A stretch of DNA of 64,000 bases from Flavobacteriia bacterium. GTDB lineage: Bacteria; Bacteroidota; Bacteroidia; Flavobacteriales_D; Crocinitomicaceae. The notes under the pieces were generated by a model. It was not told the origin of the DNA. It saw only the letters and a list, made by a program, of their open reading frames with translations, and searched no databases. A program made the position numbers and the translations under genes. The DNA lies in assembly GCA_016178305.1 (NCBI GenBank), contig JACOTM010000073.1:1-64000 (forward strand), written 5' to 3'. Below, in pieces: positions 55,161 to 64,000 of this stretch (the first letter of the stretch is position 1; the number at the start of each line of letters is the position of its first letter).

Positions 55161-55547
55161 ATGGATGAAACTTTCAAAATTAGTACTAAGCTAAGGAAGA
55201 TTGAAAACTTACACATTCTATTTTGGCTATTTAAGGATATGAGTTGGTGTATGCTGTGGAAAGAACTCGGAATAATTATGATCTTACCAACTATACTCGT
55301 TTCGATATATTTAATCTACAAAACACGAACTCAAAGTTCTGAATTCTTTCATAATTTAGCTATAACTTTTTGGATTATTGCCAATAGTATTTGGATGATT
55401 AGTGAATTTTACGGCTTTGACAATAAACCCTTATTCTTCAATTTCAATGGTAAAAATTTTGCATTCATAGCATTTATGATAGGCGTTTCCATACTTTTGA
55501 TTTATTATTTACGAATTAAAAAGAAGAGTATAACCTGTAAAAACTAA
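55161..55547 (+). CDS. Small membrane protein, function unknown
   Basis: The 128-residue protein has a charged N-terminus (MDETFKISTKLRKIENLH) and about three hydrophobic helices, near 37-53, 62-82 and 96-115. I do not recognise it. It lies 10 bases after the TPR gene, so it is probably cotranscribed. The start ATG at 55161 was preferred to an upstream one inside the TPR gene. Confidence 0.6.
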   Translation: MDETFKISTKLRKIENLHILFWLFKDMSWCMLWKELGIIMILPTILVSIYLIYKTRTQSSEFFHNLAITFWIIANSIWMISEFYGFDNKPLFFNFNGKNFAFIAFMIGVSILLIYYLRIKKKSITCKN

Positions 55548-55849
55548 AACCCTCCTAAATATATTATAATTTCCATATTTTAAGTTTTTTAAATTGCCGT
55601 AAAAAATTAGTCTAAAAACAAAAAACTAATTTGTTAACCGAACTAAATAGTTAATAATGAATATCTTGTTAATTTTCTTGAAAATCAATAAAAAACATGA
55701 CTAAAAGTTCGACCAAGCCGTGTTAATATTCATTTAGAGATGCTGAGAGTTCATTAATCCCAAAATCACAAGATAAATATCGTAAATTTAGTTTAGATAA
55801 TAATTATACTTCTTATTCATTTATGAGAAGTATAAAATTGTTTTAAACT
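55548..55849. other. Intergenic region upstream of the surface-protein gene cluster
   Basis: About 302 bases, AT-rich, with no clear gene, terminator or exact promoter box. A TATAAAATTG stretch about 10 bases before the next start is only a weak promoter candidate. Confidence 0.4.
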
Positions 55850-58108
55850 ATGAAGAAACTACTACTATTAAGGATTAATCTCCTTATGAAATTAAGCTCT
55901 TATGCTTATGCTAATTTATTTACAAAAAATTTATCACCGTTTGTTTTATTGTTTTCAATTTTCATTGTAAACAATCATGCAAATGCCTTAACTTTAAGAA
56001 CATGGGATGGAGGTGCAGGCACTTCAAATTTCAATACGGCAGCAAATTGGTCTGGCGATATTTTACCCTCTTCTAGTGACTCTGTAGTTATCAATGTAAC
56101 TTCAGACAAGACAATTGTTTTGTCTGGCTCTATTACAGTTGGTGCCTTATATTTGTTTTCGAATGGTTCAAATGTCAATTTATATGTAGATTGTGTTTCA
56201 TACCTGCTTACTATTAACGGAAATTTACACATGAAAGCAACTGGTAATACGAACACTGATTTAAATTTAGATTTAGGATCATCAGCTGGTGGTGTTTCTA
56301 TCGGAAGACATGCCTATATAGACGATGGAGGTGCGCAACAATCTTTCATTATTTCTGATTTATCATCTCCAGGAATGTTTAAATTATACGGTAATTTAAT
56401 TTTAGGTGCACACGGAAGAACTTTAGCAACTTATGAACCAAATGTTATTCTAGACGGTACAAGCACACAAACAATTACAATCAATAATACAGACACCTAT
56501 TTTTTAGGAGAAAATGTAACTATTGGCTCAACTAATAACCCAACCGTTACACTTACAGGTTCTGGTTTAATTGCAGGTTTTGGTTGTTATGATGGTAATT
56601 TCACTTTAAATGGTAGCTCAATTTTAGATATTGCAGCCTTTACAATTGACCGAATTGCTAGTTCTGGCGGAACTTTTATCATGAATTCTACCTCTTCATT
56701 AAAAATTGGAAGTACTGCCGATTTCCCTGCTAGTTATGGCTCTTATTCTTTAAATTCAACTAGTAAAACTTATTATTACGGTACTTCTCAATCTGTAACA
56801 GCACTTACTTATGGTAATTTATACTTACAAACTAGTGGTACAAAAACAGTGAGTGGCTCAACAGTTGTCAATGGTGAAATGGCTACTTCTGGAACTGTAA
56901 CCTTAGATGCAAATGCTGTAATTGATTTCAATGGTAATGTTACTATTGGTTCAGGTACAACCTTTTTAGGTGGTGCAACTACAAATACTGTAGCTGGCAA
57001 TTGGATTAATAATGGAACATTTACAAGAGAAACTTCTACATACTCATTTGATGGTAGCTCATTACAAGATATAAGCGGAAGTTCGGTTACAACATTCAAT
57101 AATCTGACTGTCAATAATACAAGTAATGTAAACATTACCCAAGGACCAACAGTGAATGGTATCCTAACTTTTACAAATGGAAATATTTTAGCATCAAGCA
57201 TTTCTGAACCAATTGTAATTGAAACAACAGGATCAACAACAGGAGCAGCAAATACAAAATGTGTTGTTGGTTATTGTCAAAAAAACACCGTATCAACAGC
57301 TAAATTTACATTCCCTATTGGTAGCTCTACATTATATCGTCCAATGGCTGTAACTCCATCTGGAGCAGGTGCAACGAGTTGGTTAACAAAATACTTCCCT
57401 GCTGGATATGGAGATTATACCGTTGTTGATGTCACAAATATTACTCATGTTGAATATTGGACTTTAGACAGATCAGGAGCTTCACCAGTTAACTCTACTA
57501 TTGAATTAAGTTGGAATACAAACACTGATATAGGAACTTATTATGCTAACTTTGTTGTAGCGCATTTCAATGGTACAGATTGGGAATCAGCAGGAGGCAA
57601 TAACATTACTGGAAATTCTTCTTCAGGAACCTTATCTTCAAATGCAAACTGGAATAGCTACAGTCCTTTTACGATAGCAACAAATACAAGTATTCCATTG
57701 CCTATTGAATTATTGAGTTTTGAAGCAATAAAAAACGATAAACACATTGGCATTCATTGGAGTACTGCAAATGAACTAAACTCAGATTATTTTACAGTTG
57801 AAAGAAGTTTTGACGGACATCATTTCTCCCCATTAACAAGAGTTGATGCCGCAGGAACTTCAAACATAACTTTGAATTATAACACCAACGATTATGATTA
57901 CGTTGCAGGGATAAATTATTACAAATTAATTCAAACTGATTTCAATGGAGATGAAATCGTTTCAAAAATAATTTCTATTGACATGTCAAATATTAAAATC
58001 GTAAAAATCAACACGGTTAACTCTCTCGGACAAGTTGTTAATGATCATTATGTAGGAGTTGTTTTTGATGTATATTCAGATGGAACATCATTAAAAAGAA
58101 TGCAATAG
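55850..58108 (+). CDS. Secreted surface protein 1 with non-classical C-terminal tail
   Basis: The 752-residue protein has a signal segment (LFTKNLSPFVLLFSIFIVNN to ANA) and repeated Gly/Thr/Asn-rich beta-helix-like sequence. Near 580-690 lies a Bacteroidetes domain (VEYWTLDRSGASPVNSTIEL; AHFNGTDWESAGGNNITGN) and then a beta sandwich (PLPIELLSFEAIKNDKHIGI; ANELNSDYFTVERSFDG). The last 35 residues contain TVNSLGQVVNDHYVGVVF and DVYSDGTSLK, not the usual T9SS PNP...GVY...K pattern. A close relative follows. Probably type IX secreted or surface attached. Confidence 0.75.
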   Translation: MKKLLLLRINLLMKLSSYAYANLFTKNLSPFVLLFSIFIVNNHANALTLRTWDGGAGTSNFNTAANWSGDILPSSSDSVVINVTSDKTIVLSGSITVGALYLFSNGSNVNLYVDCVSYLLTINGNLHMKATGNTNTDLNLDLGSSAGGVSIGRHAYIDDGGAQQSFIISDLSSPGMFKLYGNLILGAHGRTLATYEPNVILDGTSTQTITINNTDTYFLGENVTIGSTNNPTVTLTGSGLIAGFGCYDGNFTLNGSSILDIAAFTIDRIASSGGTFIMNSTSSLKIGSTADFPASYGSYSLNSTSKTYYYGTSQSVTALTYGNLYLQTSGTKTVSGSTVVNGEMATSGTVTLDANAVIDFNGNVTIGSGTTFLGGATTNTVAGNWINNGTFTRETSTYSFDGSSLQDISGSSVTTFNNLTVNNTSNVNITQGPTVNGILTFTNGNILASSISEPIVIETTGSTTGAANTKCVVGYCQKNTVSTAKFTFPIGSSTLYRPMAVTPSGAGATSWLTKYFPAGYGDYTVVDVTNITHVEYWTLDRSGASPVNSTIELSWNTNTDIGTYYANFVVAHFNGTDWESAGGNNITGNSSSGTLSSNANWNSYSPFTIATNTSIPLPIELLSFEAIKNDKHIGIHWSTANELNSDYFTVERSFDGHHFSPLTRVDAAGTSNITLNYNTNDYDYVAGINYYKLIQTDFNGDEIVSKIISIDMSNIKIVKINTVNSLGQVVNDHYVGVVFDVYSDGTSLKRMQ

Positions 58109-58194
58109 CCAAAAAATTATTAACACTAAAACGGTATAGTTAACTTTTTTTGTTGATATTGTTATTTTTTTAAAAAACATAGCGCTTTCTTTTG

Positions 58195-58202
58195 TAGTTT
58201 TG
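58195..58202 (+). promoter_or_regulatory. Promoter -7 box TAGTTTTG upstream of surface protein 2
   Basis: Exact TAnnTTTG match about 26 bases before the ATG at 58229. Confidence 0.4.
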
Positions 58203-58228
58203 TTACGCAAACAACTATTACTACAATT

Positions 58229-61200
58229 ATGCAAACTTTATTATTCAATAAATTTTGGCACAAATTGTCATATTTCAATATGGTAATGATGTGCCTTTTT
58301 TTTCAAACACTTTCTTTTGCTACAACCTACACCATGGGTACAACAGGTTCACAATCAGCTACAGTTACAGCAACTTCAGCTTCTCCTGATAAATTTTATG
58401 ACAATGGAGGTAGTGGTAGTAATTATAGTTCTAGCGTATCTGCTACTTACACGTTCAATTGTGCTGCAGGAAGTTATCTAAGAATAAAAATCAATACATT
58501 AGTAACAGAATCTGGAATAGATTTATTTTATGTCTATGACGGAACTAATACATCTGCAAGATTAACTGGTGAGCAAACCTTCTCCGGAACTGCTTCTGCA
58601 GGATATATGTATGTTGCTACATCAGGAAGTTTAACGGTCAAATTTACATCCGATGGAAGTTTAAATTATGCTGGATGGAATGCGGATGTATGGATTGCTA
58701 GTTCCCCTGGACAAATTTGGGACGGATCAACAAGTACAGAAATAACTACTGCAACAAATTGGGAAGGAGATGTTCTTCCTTACGATGGATTTACAAGTAT
58801 TTATGTACCTTCAGGATTAACTAATTATCCAATATTATCAGATGCTTCATCACAGCAAATGTCATTTTATGATTTCAGAATTCCAGCTGCTGCTACATAT
58901 TATTTTTCATCTGGCACAAATGTGATGTCAATCTACGGAAATTGCATCGTTGATGGAACTTTTAATAAAACCTCTTCTTTATATGTCAATTTCGAAGGGG
59001 GGAATTCAGGGAATTATGCTACTATTTCTGGAACTGGAGATTACACAACAATAAGTATTGGAGTTGGTTTAAATCGAATTTCTTATTATAAAATATTAAA
59101 TTCACTCCTAATCAAATCATTTATGTTAAACAATGATATTGGCGCATCCTATTTCGACATGAATACGTACGATTTAAGAACTCTAAGTTTTACAGTAGAA
59201 TCAGGAACAACTTTTTACCAAAGAACGGGCTTATTAAAAATAGAAGGTTCAACTATTTCAATAGACGATACTGGTTTTATTGAAGCTACGGGGACAACTT
59301 TCTTTACTCCTGGTTTAGATTGGACAGCGTTGAACCAAACAATTCCTTCTATTTCTTATTACAATTTACAAATTAGAACAAATAATGGCTATACAGAAAC
59401 AATTGGATCAGGATCAACAGTTACGGTTTTAAATGATTTGACTATTTCAAATCCAAGTACTGCTGGTGGAATTGTAACCAATGTAAATGATATTACTGTA
59501 GCTGGGAATTTTTATTTAGGCGCAACAGGAAATGCTTTAACATTAAATATTGCCAACCGCATCTATAGAGCAAGTGGTTCGGGTGTATTTACAATGGGAA
59601 ATATCATTGCTCATGCGATTAATAACACTTATACTAGTTCCACAAATTATGTGATTTCAGGTTTTGATGCTGTTCCAACTTTTTACGGTACATTTACTTA
59701 TAATAGTGGCAGTGCTCAAAAAGTAATTCCTGCAAATTATTATAACCTAACAACAAATGGCACAGGAACTAAAACAATGTACGGAAATATTGATGTAAAT
59801 AATGATATTACCTTGTCAAATGGCTCTTTAGTTCAAGGCACATACACCATAAACATCGGTAGAAATTGGACAAGTACTGGAAACTACTATGTTGAAGGAA
59901 CTGGAAATGTAACTTTTGATGAAACAAACAATGCTACAATAACCGGGGCTAGTGCATCCATTGGAGCATCAACTGGAGTTAGCTTAGCTTCTGAGAGCTT
60001 TGAAAATGCAGGAAGTATTCCCTCAGGCTGGGCAAGCTCTACAATCGTTTCTTCGGGTACAGCTCCAAGTTTAACTTATGTCTCATCAAATTCTAATCCA
60101 ACGGTATCCGCAGCTTCTAATGGAACTTATATGGTGAAGTTTAATTCTTACACTTGCGGTTCAAGTAGTCAGATACGTTTAAGTAAAACTAGTAGCTTTT
60201 CAACTACCGGATACACAAATATTACAGTAAATTTTGATTGGTATAAAGACAATGGTTATTCAAGTTCAAACGATTATGTAAATGTTCAATATTCTACAAA
60301 TGGCTCTACTTGGACAACGACAGGTTCAGCAATTTATAGATATTCAGCTACAAATGGTTGGACAGCACAATCGGTAACTTTACCTGTAGGAGCTGAAAAT
60401 CAAGGAACATTGTATATTGCTTTATTATTCACATCTGCTTATGGAAACAATTGCTCTTTTGATAATCTCAGAATAACAGGAGATTACACAGGAGAAACTT
60501 ATACGGGAGAAGCTTTTAACAAAGTGATTATTTCAAAAACTGGTAGTGCAACAGTTACTTTAGGTTCAAAAGTGATGATTCAAACAAGCCAAACATTTAC
60601 AAATGGTATTGAAAACACTACCGCATCCTATTTTTTAGAATTTGATGAAGATGCTACCGCTGCAACAGCATCAGATGCTTCACATGTAAATGGTTATGTC
60701 GCAAAAAGAACAAACACTACTACAAAATTTACTTTTCCTATTGGCGATGCAACAACTTATAGAGAATGTGCAATTACACCAACAAATACTAATTCAACAA
60801 CTTGGACTTCAAAATATTTTGGGACTGCTTATTCAGATTTAAGCACTATCGACGTATCTAATGTTAGTACCGTAGAATATTGGACTATTGATCGTTCAGG
60901 AACAACACCTTCCAACTCAACCATTGAACTTTCATGGAACTCTAATAGCAATATGGGATCAAATTACGCTACGGCATTAGTCGCTCATTACAACGGAGCA
61001 GATTGGGAATCAGCGGGAGGAAACAACATTACAGGAAATGCAACTAGCGGAACAATTAATTCAAATGCAAATTGGGGAAGTTACAGTCCTTTTACTTTAA
61101 GTCAACCTTCTGTTCCTTTACCGATTACATTATTATCTTTTAAAGCCAAACAAATAAATCAAGATGTGAAATTAATTTGGGAAACAGCAACTGAAATTAA

Positions 61201-61531
61201 TAATGATTATTTCACCATTGAAAAAAGTACTGACGGCTATCAATTCACATCAATTGGACAAATCGATGGAGCAGGTAATTCGAATACTAAAATTTCATAT
61301 AATTTAATCGACAATAGAACTTTCAATGGAGTTAATTATTACCGACTAATCCAAACCGATTTTAATGGTAAAGAAACTATAACACCTATCATTTCAATTG
61401 ATTTATCTCGTAACAATCTTATTTTAATTAAAACCGTGAACTCACTCGGTCAAGAAGTAACGGAAAATTATAAAGGAATTATTTTTGAAATCTATTCTGA
61501 CGGATCTTCTATTCAAAAATTCAATAATTAA
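58229..61531 (+). CDS. Secreted surface protein 2 with CUB-like and MAM-like domains and the shared tail
   Basis: The 1100-residue protein has a signal peptide, a CUB-like domain near 30-150 (DKFYDNGGSGSNYSSSVSATY; LFYVYDGTNTSARLTG; VKFTSDGSLNYAGW), a long repetitive beta region, and a MAM/choice-of-anchor domain near 585-750 (SLASESFENAGSIPSGWAS; FDWYKDNGYSSSNDYVNV; NCSFDNLRITG). The C-terminal part parallels surface protein 1 (VEYWTIDRSGTTPSNSTIEL; PLPITLLSFKAKQ), ending TVNSLGQEVTENYKGIIF then EIYSDGSS. It is a tandem paralogue of the preceding gene. A terminator follows. Confidence 0.78.
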   Translation: MQTLLFNKFWHKLSYFNMVMMCLFFQTLSFATTYTMGTTGSQSATVTATSASPDKFYDNGGSGSNYSSSVSATYTFNCAAGSYLRIKINTLVTESGIDLFYVYDGTNTSARLTGEQTFSGTASAGYMYVATSGSLTVKFTSDGSLNYAGWNADVWIASSPGQIWDGSTSTEITTATNWEGDVLPYDGFTSIYVPSGLTNYPILSDASSQQMSFYDFRIPAAATYYFSSGTNVMSIYGNCIVDGTFNKTSSLYVNFEGGNSGNYATISGTGDYTTISIGVGLNRISYYKILNSLLIKSFMLNNDIGASYFDMNTYDLRTLSFTVESGTTFYQRTGLLKIEGSTISIDDTGFIEATGTTFFTPGLDWTALNQTIPSISYYNLQIRTNNGYTETIGSGSTVTVLNDLTISNPSTAGGIVTNVNDITVAGNFYLGATGNALTLNIANRIYRASGSGVFTMGNIIAHAINNTYTSSTNYVISGFDAVPTFYGTFTYNSGSAQKVIPANYYNLTTNGTGTKTMYGNIDVNNDITLSNGSLVQGTYTINIGRNWTSTGNYYVEGTGNVTFDETNNATITGASASIGASTGVSLASESFENAGSIPSGWASSTIVSSGTAPSLTYVSSNSNPTVSAASNGTYMVKFNSYTCGSSSQIRLSKTSSFSTTGYTNITVNFDWYKDNGYSSSNDYVNVQYSTNGSTWTTTGSAIYRYSATNGWTAQSVTLPVGAENQGTLYIALLFTSAYGNNCSFDNLRITGDYTGETYTGEAFNKVIISKTGSATVTLGSKVMIQTSQTFTNGIENTTASYFLEFDEDATAATASDASHVNGYVAKRTNTTTKFTFPIGDATTYRECAITPTNTNSTTWTSKYFGTAYSDLSTIDVSNVSTVEYWTIDRSGTTPSNSTIELSWNSNSNMGSNYATALVAHYNGADWESAGGNNITGNATSGTINSNANWGSYSPFTLSQPSVPLPITLLSFKAKQINQDVKLIWETATEINNDYFTIEKSTDGYQFTSIGQIDGAGNSNTKISYNLIDNRTFNGVNYYRLIQTDFNGKETITPIISIDLSRNNLILIKTVNSLGQEVTENYKGIIFEIYSDGSSIQKFNN

Positions 61532-61550
61532 TTGGATTAGAAAAATTATT

Positions 61551-61581
61551 AAGAGGAATTCACTACAATTCCTCTTTTTTT
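61551..61581 (+). terminator. Intrinsic terminator after surface protein 2
   Basis: AAGAGGAATT and AATTCCTCTT form a perfect 10-base-pair stem around CACTAC, with a T-run following. Confidence 0.88.
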
Positions 61582-61784
61582 GTTTAGTAACATTAATTTA
61601 TAAATTTGTTAATAAAAAAATAACATCTTTCAATTCCTTAACTAAACCGTTTATGCTTTCAATTTATTCTTTTACAGCAATATAACATACTTAAAAATAA
61701 AATATTTATCTTATTTTTGAATTGTTTTAGTAAGTAATTATAAAATATGACACATATAAAATAGTTTGTCATTAGATTATTAAA

Positions 61785-61800
61785 ACTTAAACGTTTAAGT
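61785..61800. promoter_or_regulatory. Perfect 16-base palindrome ACTTAAACGTTTAAGT
   Basis: The sequence is identical to its own reverse complement and lies 79 bases before the start of the third surface protein gene, after the terminator of the second. It is a candidate regulator-binding site, chance occurrence at this AT content being possible. Confidence 0.45.
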
Positions 61801-61878
61801 AAAAATAAAGTGAGCATCCTTGATGGTGGTATATCCACACTGAAACCGCTTTTAGAATATATTTTAATACAATATAGA

Positions 61879-64000
61879 ATGAAAGTTAAAAAAGGATTAT
61901 TTAAGAAAAAATCTATCACTTGTTTCTTATTATTTATTATTTCTTCATTTCAAGGATATGCCACAAACATCACGACAACTCGAACAGATGTCACCGGTTA
62001 TAGTTCATGGACCGATGTAAATGTGAATGGAACTACTTATTTACAATTATATCAGGCTACATCAAATACAATTACTCCAGCAATGGACTTCACAGCATAT
62101 ACTAGTCAAACACTTGATTTTAAAGCGAGAACTTTCGGAGGTGTAAATGCAGCAAACAATTGTATTACTGTATCAATTTCTACAAATAACGGAACTTCAT
62201 GGACTGTTTTAGGCACAAGAACTCCTTCCTCTTCAACTCTAACAAGTCAAACACAATTTGACCTTTCAGCTTACACATCAACTCAAGTAAAAATAAAATT
62301 TGAAACACTAGGTGCAAATTCTTCTATCGGAGCAGGAATAGATGACATCACGATAGCTGGAACAATTATTTCGTGCACTCCCCCAACTACTCAATCATCT
62401 TCCATGTCTTTTTCAAGTATCACATCAAATTCAACAAACGTTAATTGGATTCGAGGAGATGGAAATGGTGGTGTTATTGTTGTTGTAAAATCTGGCAGTT
62501 CTGTGAATACAGATCCGACAAGCGGAACGAATTACACCGCAAATTCAACAATGGGAACAGGAACACAAATAGGAACAGGAAATTACGTAGTTTACCAAGG
62601 TACAGGAACAAGTGTAAATGTAACTGGACTATCAAGCGGCACAACTTATTATTATGCAGTTTATGAATACAACTCTAGCGGGACTTGTTACAACCTAACT
62701 GAATTATCTGGAAATCAAGCCACCATTGGTTCTTTACCTACAGATTATTTTAGGTCATTAACTACCGGAAATTGGAACACAACTAATTCATGGCAATCCT
62801 CTTCAGATAATTCTTCATGGATTAACTCATCATTAGTTCCCTCAAACAGTGCTAGTTCAATATTAATTCAAGCAGGTCACACAATCACTATAAATGAAGA
62901 TGCTACAGCATCAACAGTATTAATAAATGGAACTTTAAGCTTTGATAGTTTCGATGGAAGACTTTTTGATGTCACAGGCGATATAACCATTTCCTCAACT
63001 GGAACTTTTAACGCCCCAAACGCAACAGGTTATGCCTATATGTCAACAACAGGAAATCTAATAAATAACAACATATTGGATTTTTATACAATTGGTGCTT
63101 GTGATGTAACTTTTAATAAAAATGGAAATCAAACCATTTCAGGTACAGGAGGAACTACTAAATTTAATGTCATGACAGTTGATATGGGGACTTCAAACTC
63201 CAACATTCTTGAAATCATGCCAAGTAATTTCTTTACAAACACAGAATTTTTGCATTATGCAGCAAATACTGCAAATGAACTGCTTAATGGAACCGTAAAA
63301 TTTTCAGGTACATATACGTATGCAAATGAAATATTTTACACAGGAAAATCACACGATATATTAGCAAATTGTGGAATCTGGTTAAATAATCCAAATGTAA
63401 CAATCACAGCAAGTGCCGATTCCTGGGACTTAACAGGTCTATTAAGAATTACACAAGGAACTATGAATATCGGAACTTCTTCAGGAAACAGCTTAAGAAC
63501 AAAAGGGTCGAACGCACAGATTATTATTGAAGGAGGTGCATTAAACATTGCAGGAAGATTAACACCAACTACAGCAAACTCAAATCCATTCAGCTATACT
63601 CAAAGTGGAGGAACAGTTACATTGAATACCGTTGGAAGTGCTTCTGGAACTTTGGCTGCTTTTGACATGTCATCAACCTCCTCTTCGTTTACTATGTCAA
63701 ACGGCACGATTATTATTCGAAGAAAAACCAGCAATTCAAAGGATTATAACAACTCATCAAATACATACAATGTAACAGGTGGAACAATTCAATTTGGCGA
63801 TGCCAGTACACCTACAGCTCAAACATTCAACATTTACAGTACGGCTGATATGCCTAACCTTATTGTTTCAAATGCAACTTCCCAAGCAACGAAACCAACC
63901 GTACAATTAACTTCAAATATCAATGTAAAAGGAAGTATCACGATCATGTCTGGAACAACTTTGGATGTTAGTTACAATGGTGGTACTTCAAATTATGATA
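61879..64000 (+). CDS. Secreted surface protein 3, truncated by the window edge
   Basis: An uninterrupted frame from the ATG at 61879 to the end of the window gives at least 707 codons; I checked every line for stops. It starts with a signal peptide (KKKSITCFLLFIISSFQGYA), then a choice-of-anchor-like domain (SISTNNGTSWTVLGTRT; GAGIDDITIAGT), a fibronectin III-like module (VTGLSSGTTYYYAVYEYNSS) near 235-260 and repetitive beta sequence (GNWNTTNSWQSS; ISSTGTFNAPNATGYAYMS). It continues beyond the window, so the C-terminal tail cannot be seen. It is the third of a row of surface protein genes. Confidence 0.85.
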   Translation, partial: MKVKKGLFKKKSITCFLLFIISSFQGYATNITTTRTDVTGYSSWTDVNVNGTTYLQLYQATSNTITPAMDFTAYTSQTLDFKARTFGGVNAANNCITVSISTNNGTSWTVLGTRTPSSSTLTSQTQFDLSAYTSTQVKIKFETLGANSSIGAGIDDITIAGTIISCTPPTTQSSSMSFSSITSNSTNVNWIRGDGNGGVIVVVKSGSSVNTDPTSGTNYTANSTMGTGTQIGTGNYVVYQGTGTSVNVTGLSSGTTYYYAVYEYNSSGTCYNLTELSGNQATIGSLPTDYFRSLTTGNWNTTNSWQSSSDNSSWINSSLVPSNSASSILIQAGHTITINEDATASTVLINGTLSFDSFDGRLFDVTGDITISSTGTFNAPNATGYAYMSTTGNLINNNILDFYTIGACDVTFNKNGNQTISGTGGTTKFNVMTVDMGTSNSNILEIMPSNFFTNTEFLHYAANTANELLNGTVKFSGTYTYANEIFYTGKSHDILANCGIWLNNPNVTITASADSWDLTGLLRITQGTMNIGTSSGNSLRTKGSNAQIIIEGGALNIAGRLTPTTANSNPFSYTQSGGTVTLNTVGSASGTLAAFDMSSTSSSFTMSNGTIIIRRKTSNSKDYNNSSNTYNVTGGTIQFGDASTPTAQTFNIYSTADMPNLIVSNATSQATKPTVQLTSNINVKGSITIMSGTTLDVSYNGGTSNYD

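Larger units (their letters stand above)
61532..61878. other. Intergenic region between surface proteins 2 and 3
   Basis: About 347 bases. It contains the terminator at 61551-61581, the palindrome at 61785-61800 and a small hairpin GTGG-TATAT-CCAC near 61825-61837. A minus-strand frame across 61659-61919 overlaps the next gene start and is not supported. No exact promoter box was found next to the start at 61879. Confidence 0.5.

Noticed and set aside
61659-61919. 86-codon minus-strand frame
   Set aside because: It overlaps the start of surface protein 3 and looks like low-complexity translation of AT-rich DNA.
62445-62666. Plus-strand frame within surface protein 3
   Set aside because: Internal to the longer uninterrupted frame starting at 61879, in a different phase, with Arg/Lys-rich low-complexity sequence.

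Overview
The window is AT-rich and almost fully coding. It comes from a member of the Bacteroidetes, most likely a Flavobacteriales or Crocinitomicaceae-like marine or freshwater bacterium. Three things support this: recurrent promoter -7 boxes of the Bacteroidetes form TAnnTTTG, a protein with a type IX secretion (T9SS) C-terminal sorting domain, and a GwsG-type ATP-grasp with double-glycine leader peptides. I see no tRNA, rRNA, CRISPR array or prophage.

Region by region. 1-1.8 kb: the tail of an IS transposase, then a minus-strand RiPP (ribosomally made, modified peptide) locus with two GG-leader precursors (1423-1798), an ATP-grasp peptide ligase (415-1380) and a small overlapping ORF. 1.8-2.4 kb: a non-coding stretch with a structured, terminator-ended element that could be a small RNA or attenuator. 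2.4-6.5 kb: tlyA, sufS-sufE-sufT-like and a fabF-type ketosynthase. 6.8-10 kb: a sigma factor translationally coupled to an 879-residue membrane protein. 10-12 kb: a Dph6-like ATP pyrophosphatase and two tandem paralogous lipoproteins with CxxCH motifs. 12-21.8 kb: a minus-strand surface polysaccharide operon (glycosyltransferase, Wza-like, Wzc-like tyrosine kinase with a Tyr-Gly tail, rfbC, WecA/MraY-like, lytic transglycosylase) ending in uvrA.

22-37 kb: PBP4-type carboxypeptidase, ExbB/ExbD, a secreted adenosine deaminase, a 1428-residue propeller/PAS/SpoIIE-phosphatase sensor, and nucleotide and housekeeping genes (purK, hpt, adk, obg, PAP2, crcB, HAD, upp). 37-41 kb: an MsbA-like ABC exporter, a substrate-binding-like protein without a signal peptide, and hemH. 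41-47.4 kb: a TetR-TolC-MFP-RND efflux operon with a palindromic operator candidate. 47.5-55.5 kb: ahcY, a T9SS-secreted adhesin-like protein, a PlsC-like acyltransferase, ddl, a TPR protein and a small membrane protein. 55.8-64 kb: three consecutive large secreted surface proteins. The first two share a C-terminal tail unlike the classical T9SS type A domain. The third is open to the window edge and is therefore truncated here.

Functionally the window is mostly about the cell envelope: polysaccharide synthesis and export, peptidoglycan enzymes, efflux, surface proteins and envelope sensing, interspersed with core metabolism. The least conventional parts are the RiPP locus with its neighbouring structured non-coding element, the sigma factor/giant membrane partner pair, the tandem CxxCH lipoproteins, and the shared alternative C-terminal tail of the surface proteins. 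All family assignments are from reading the sequence; no database search was run.
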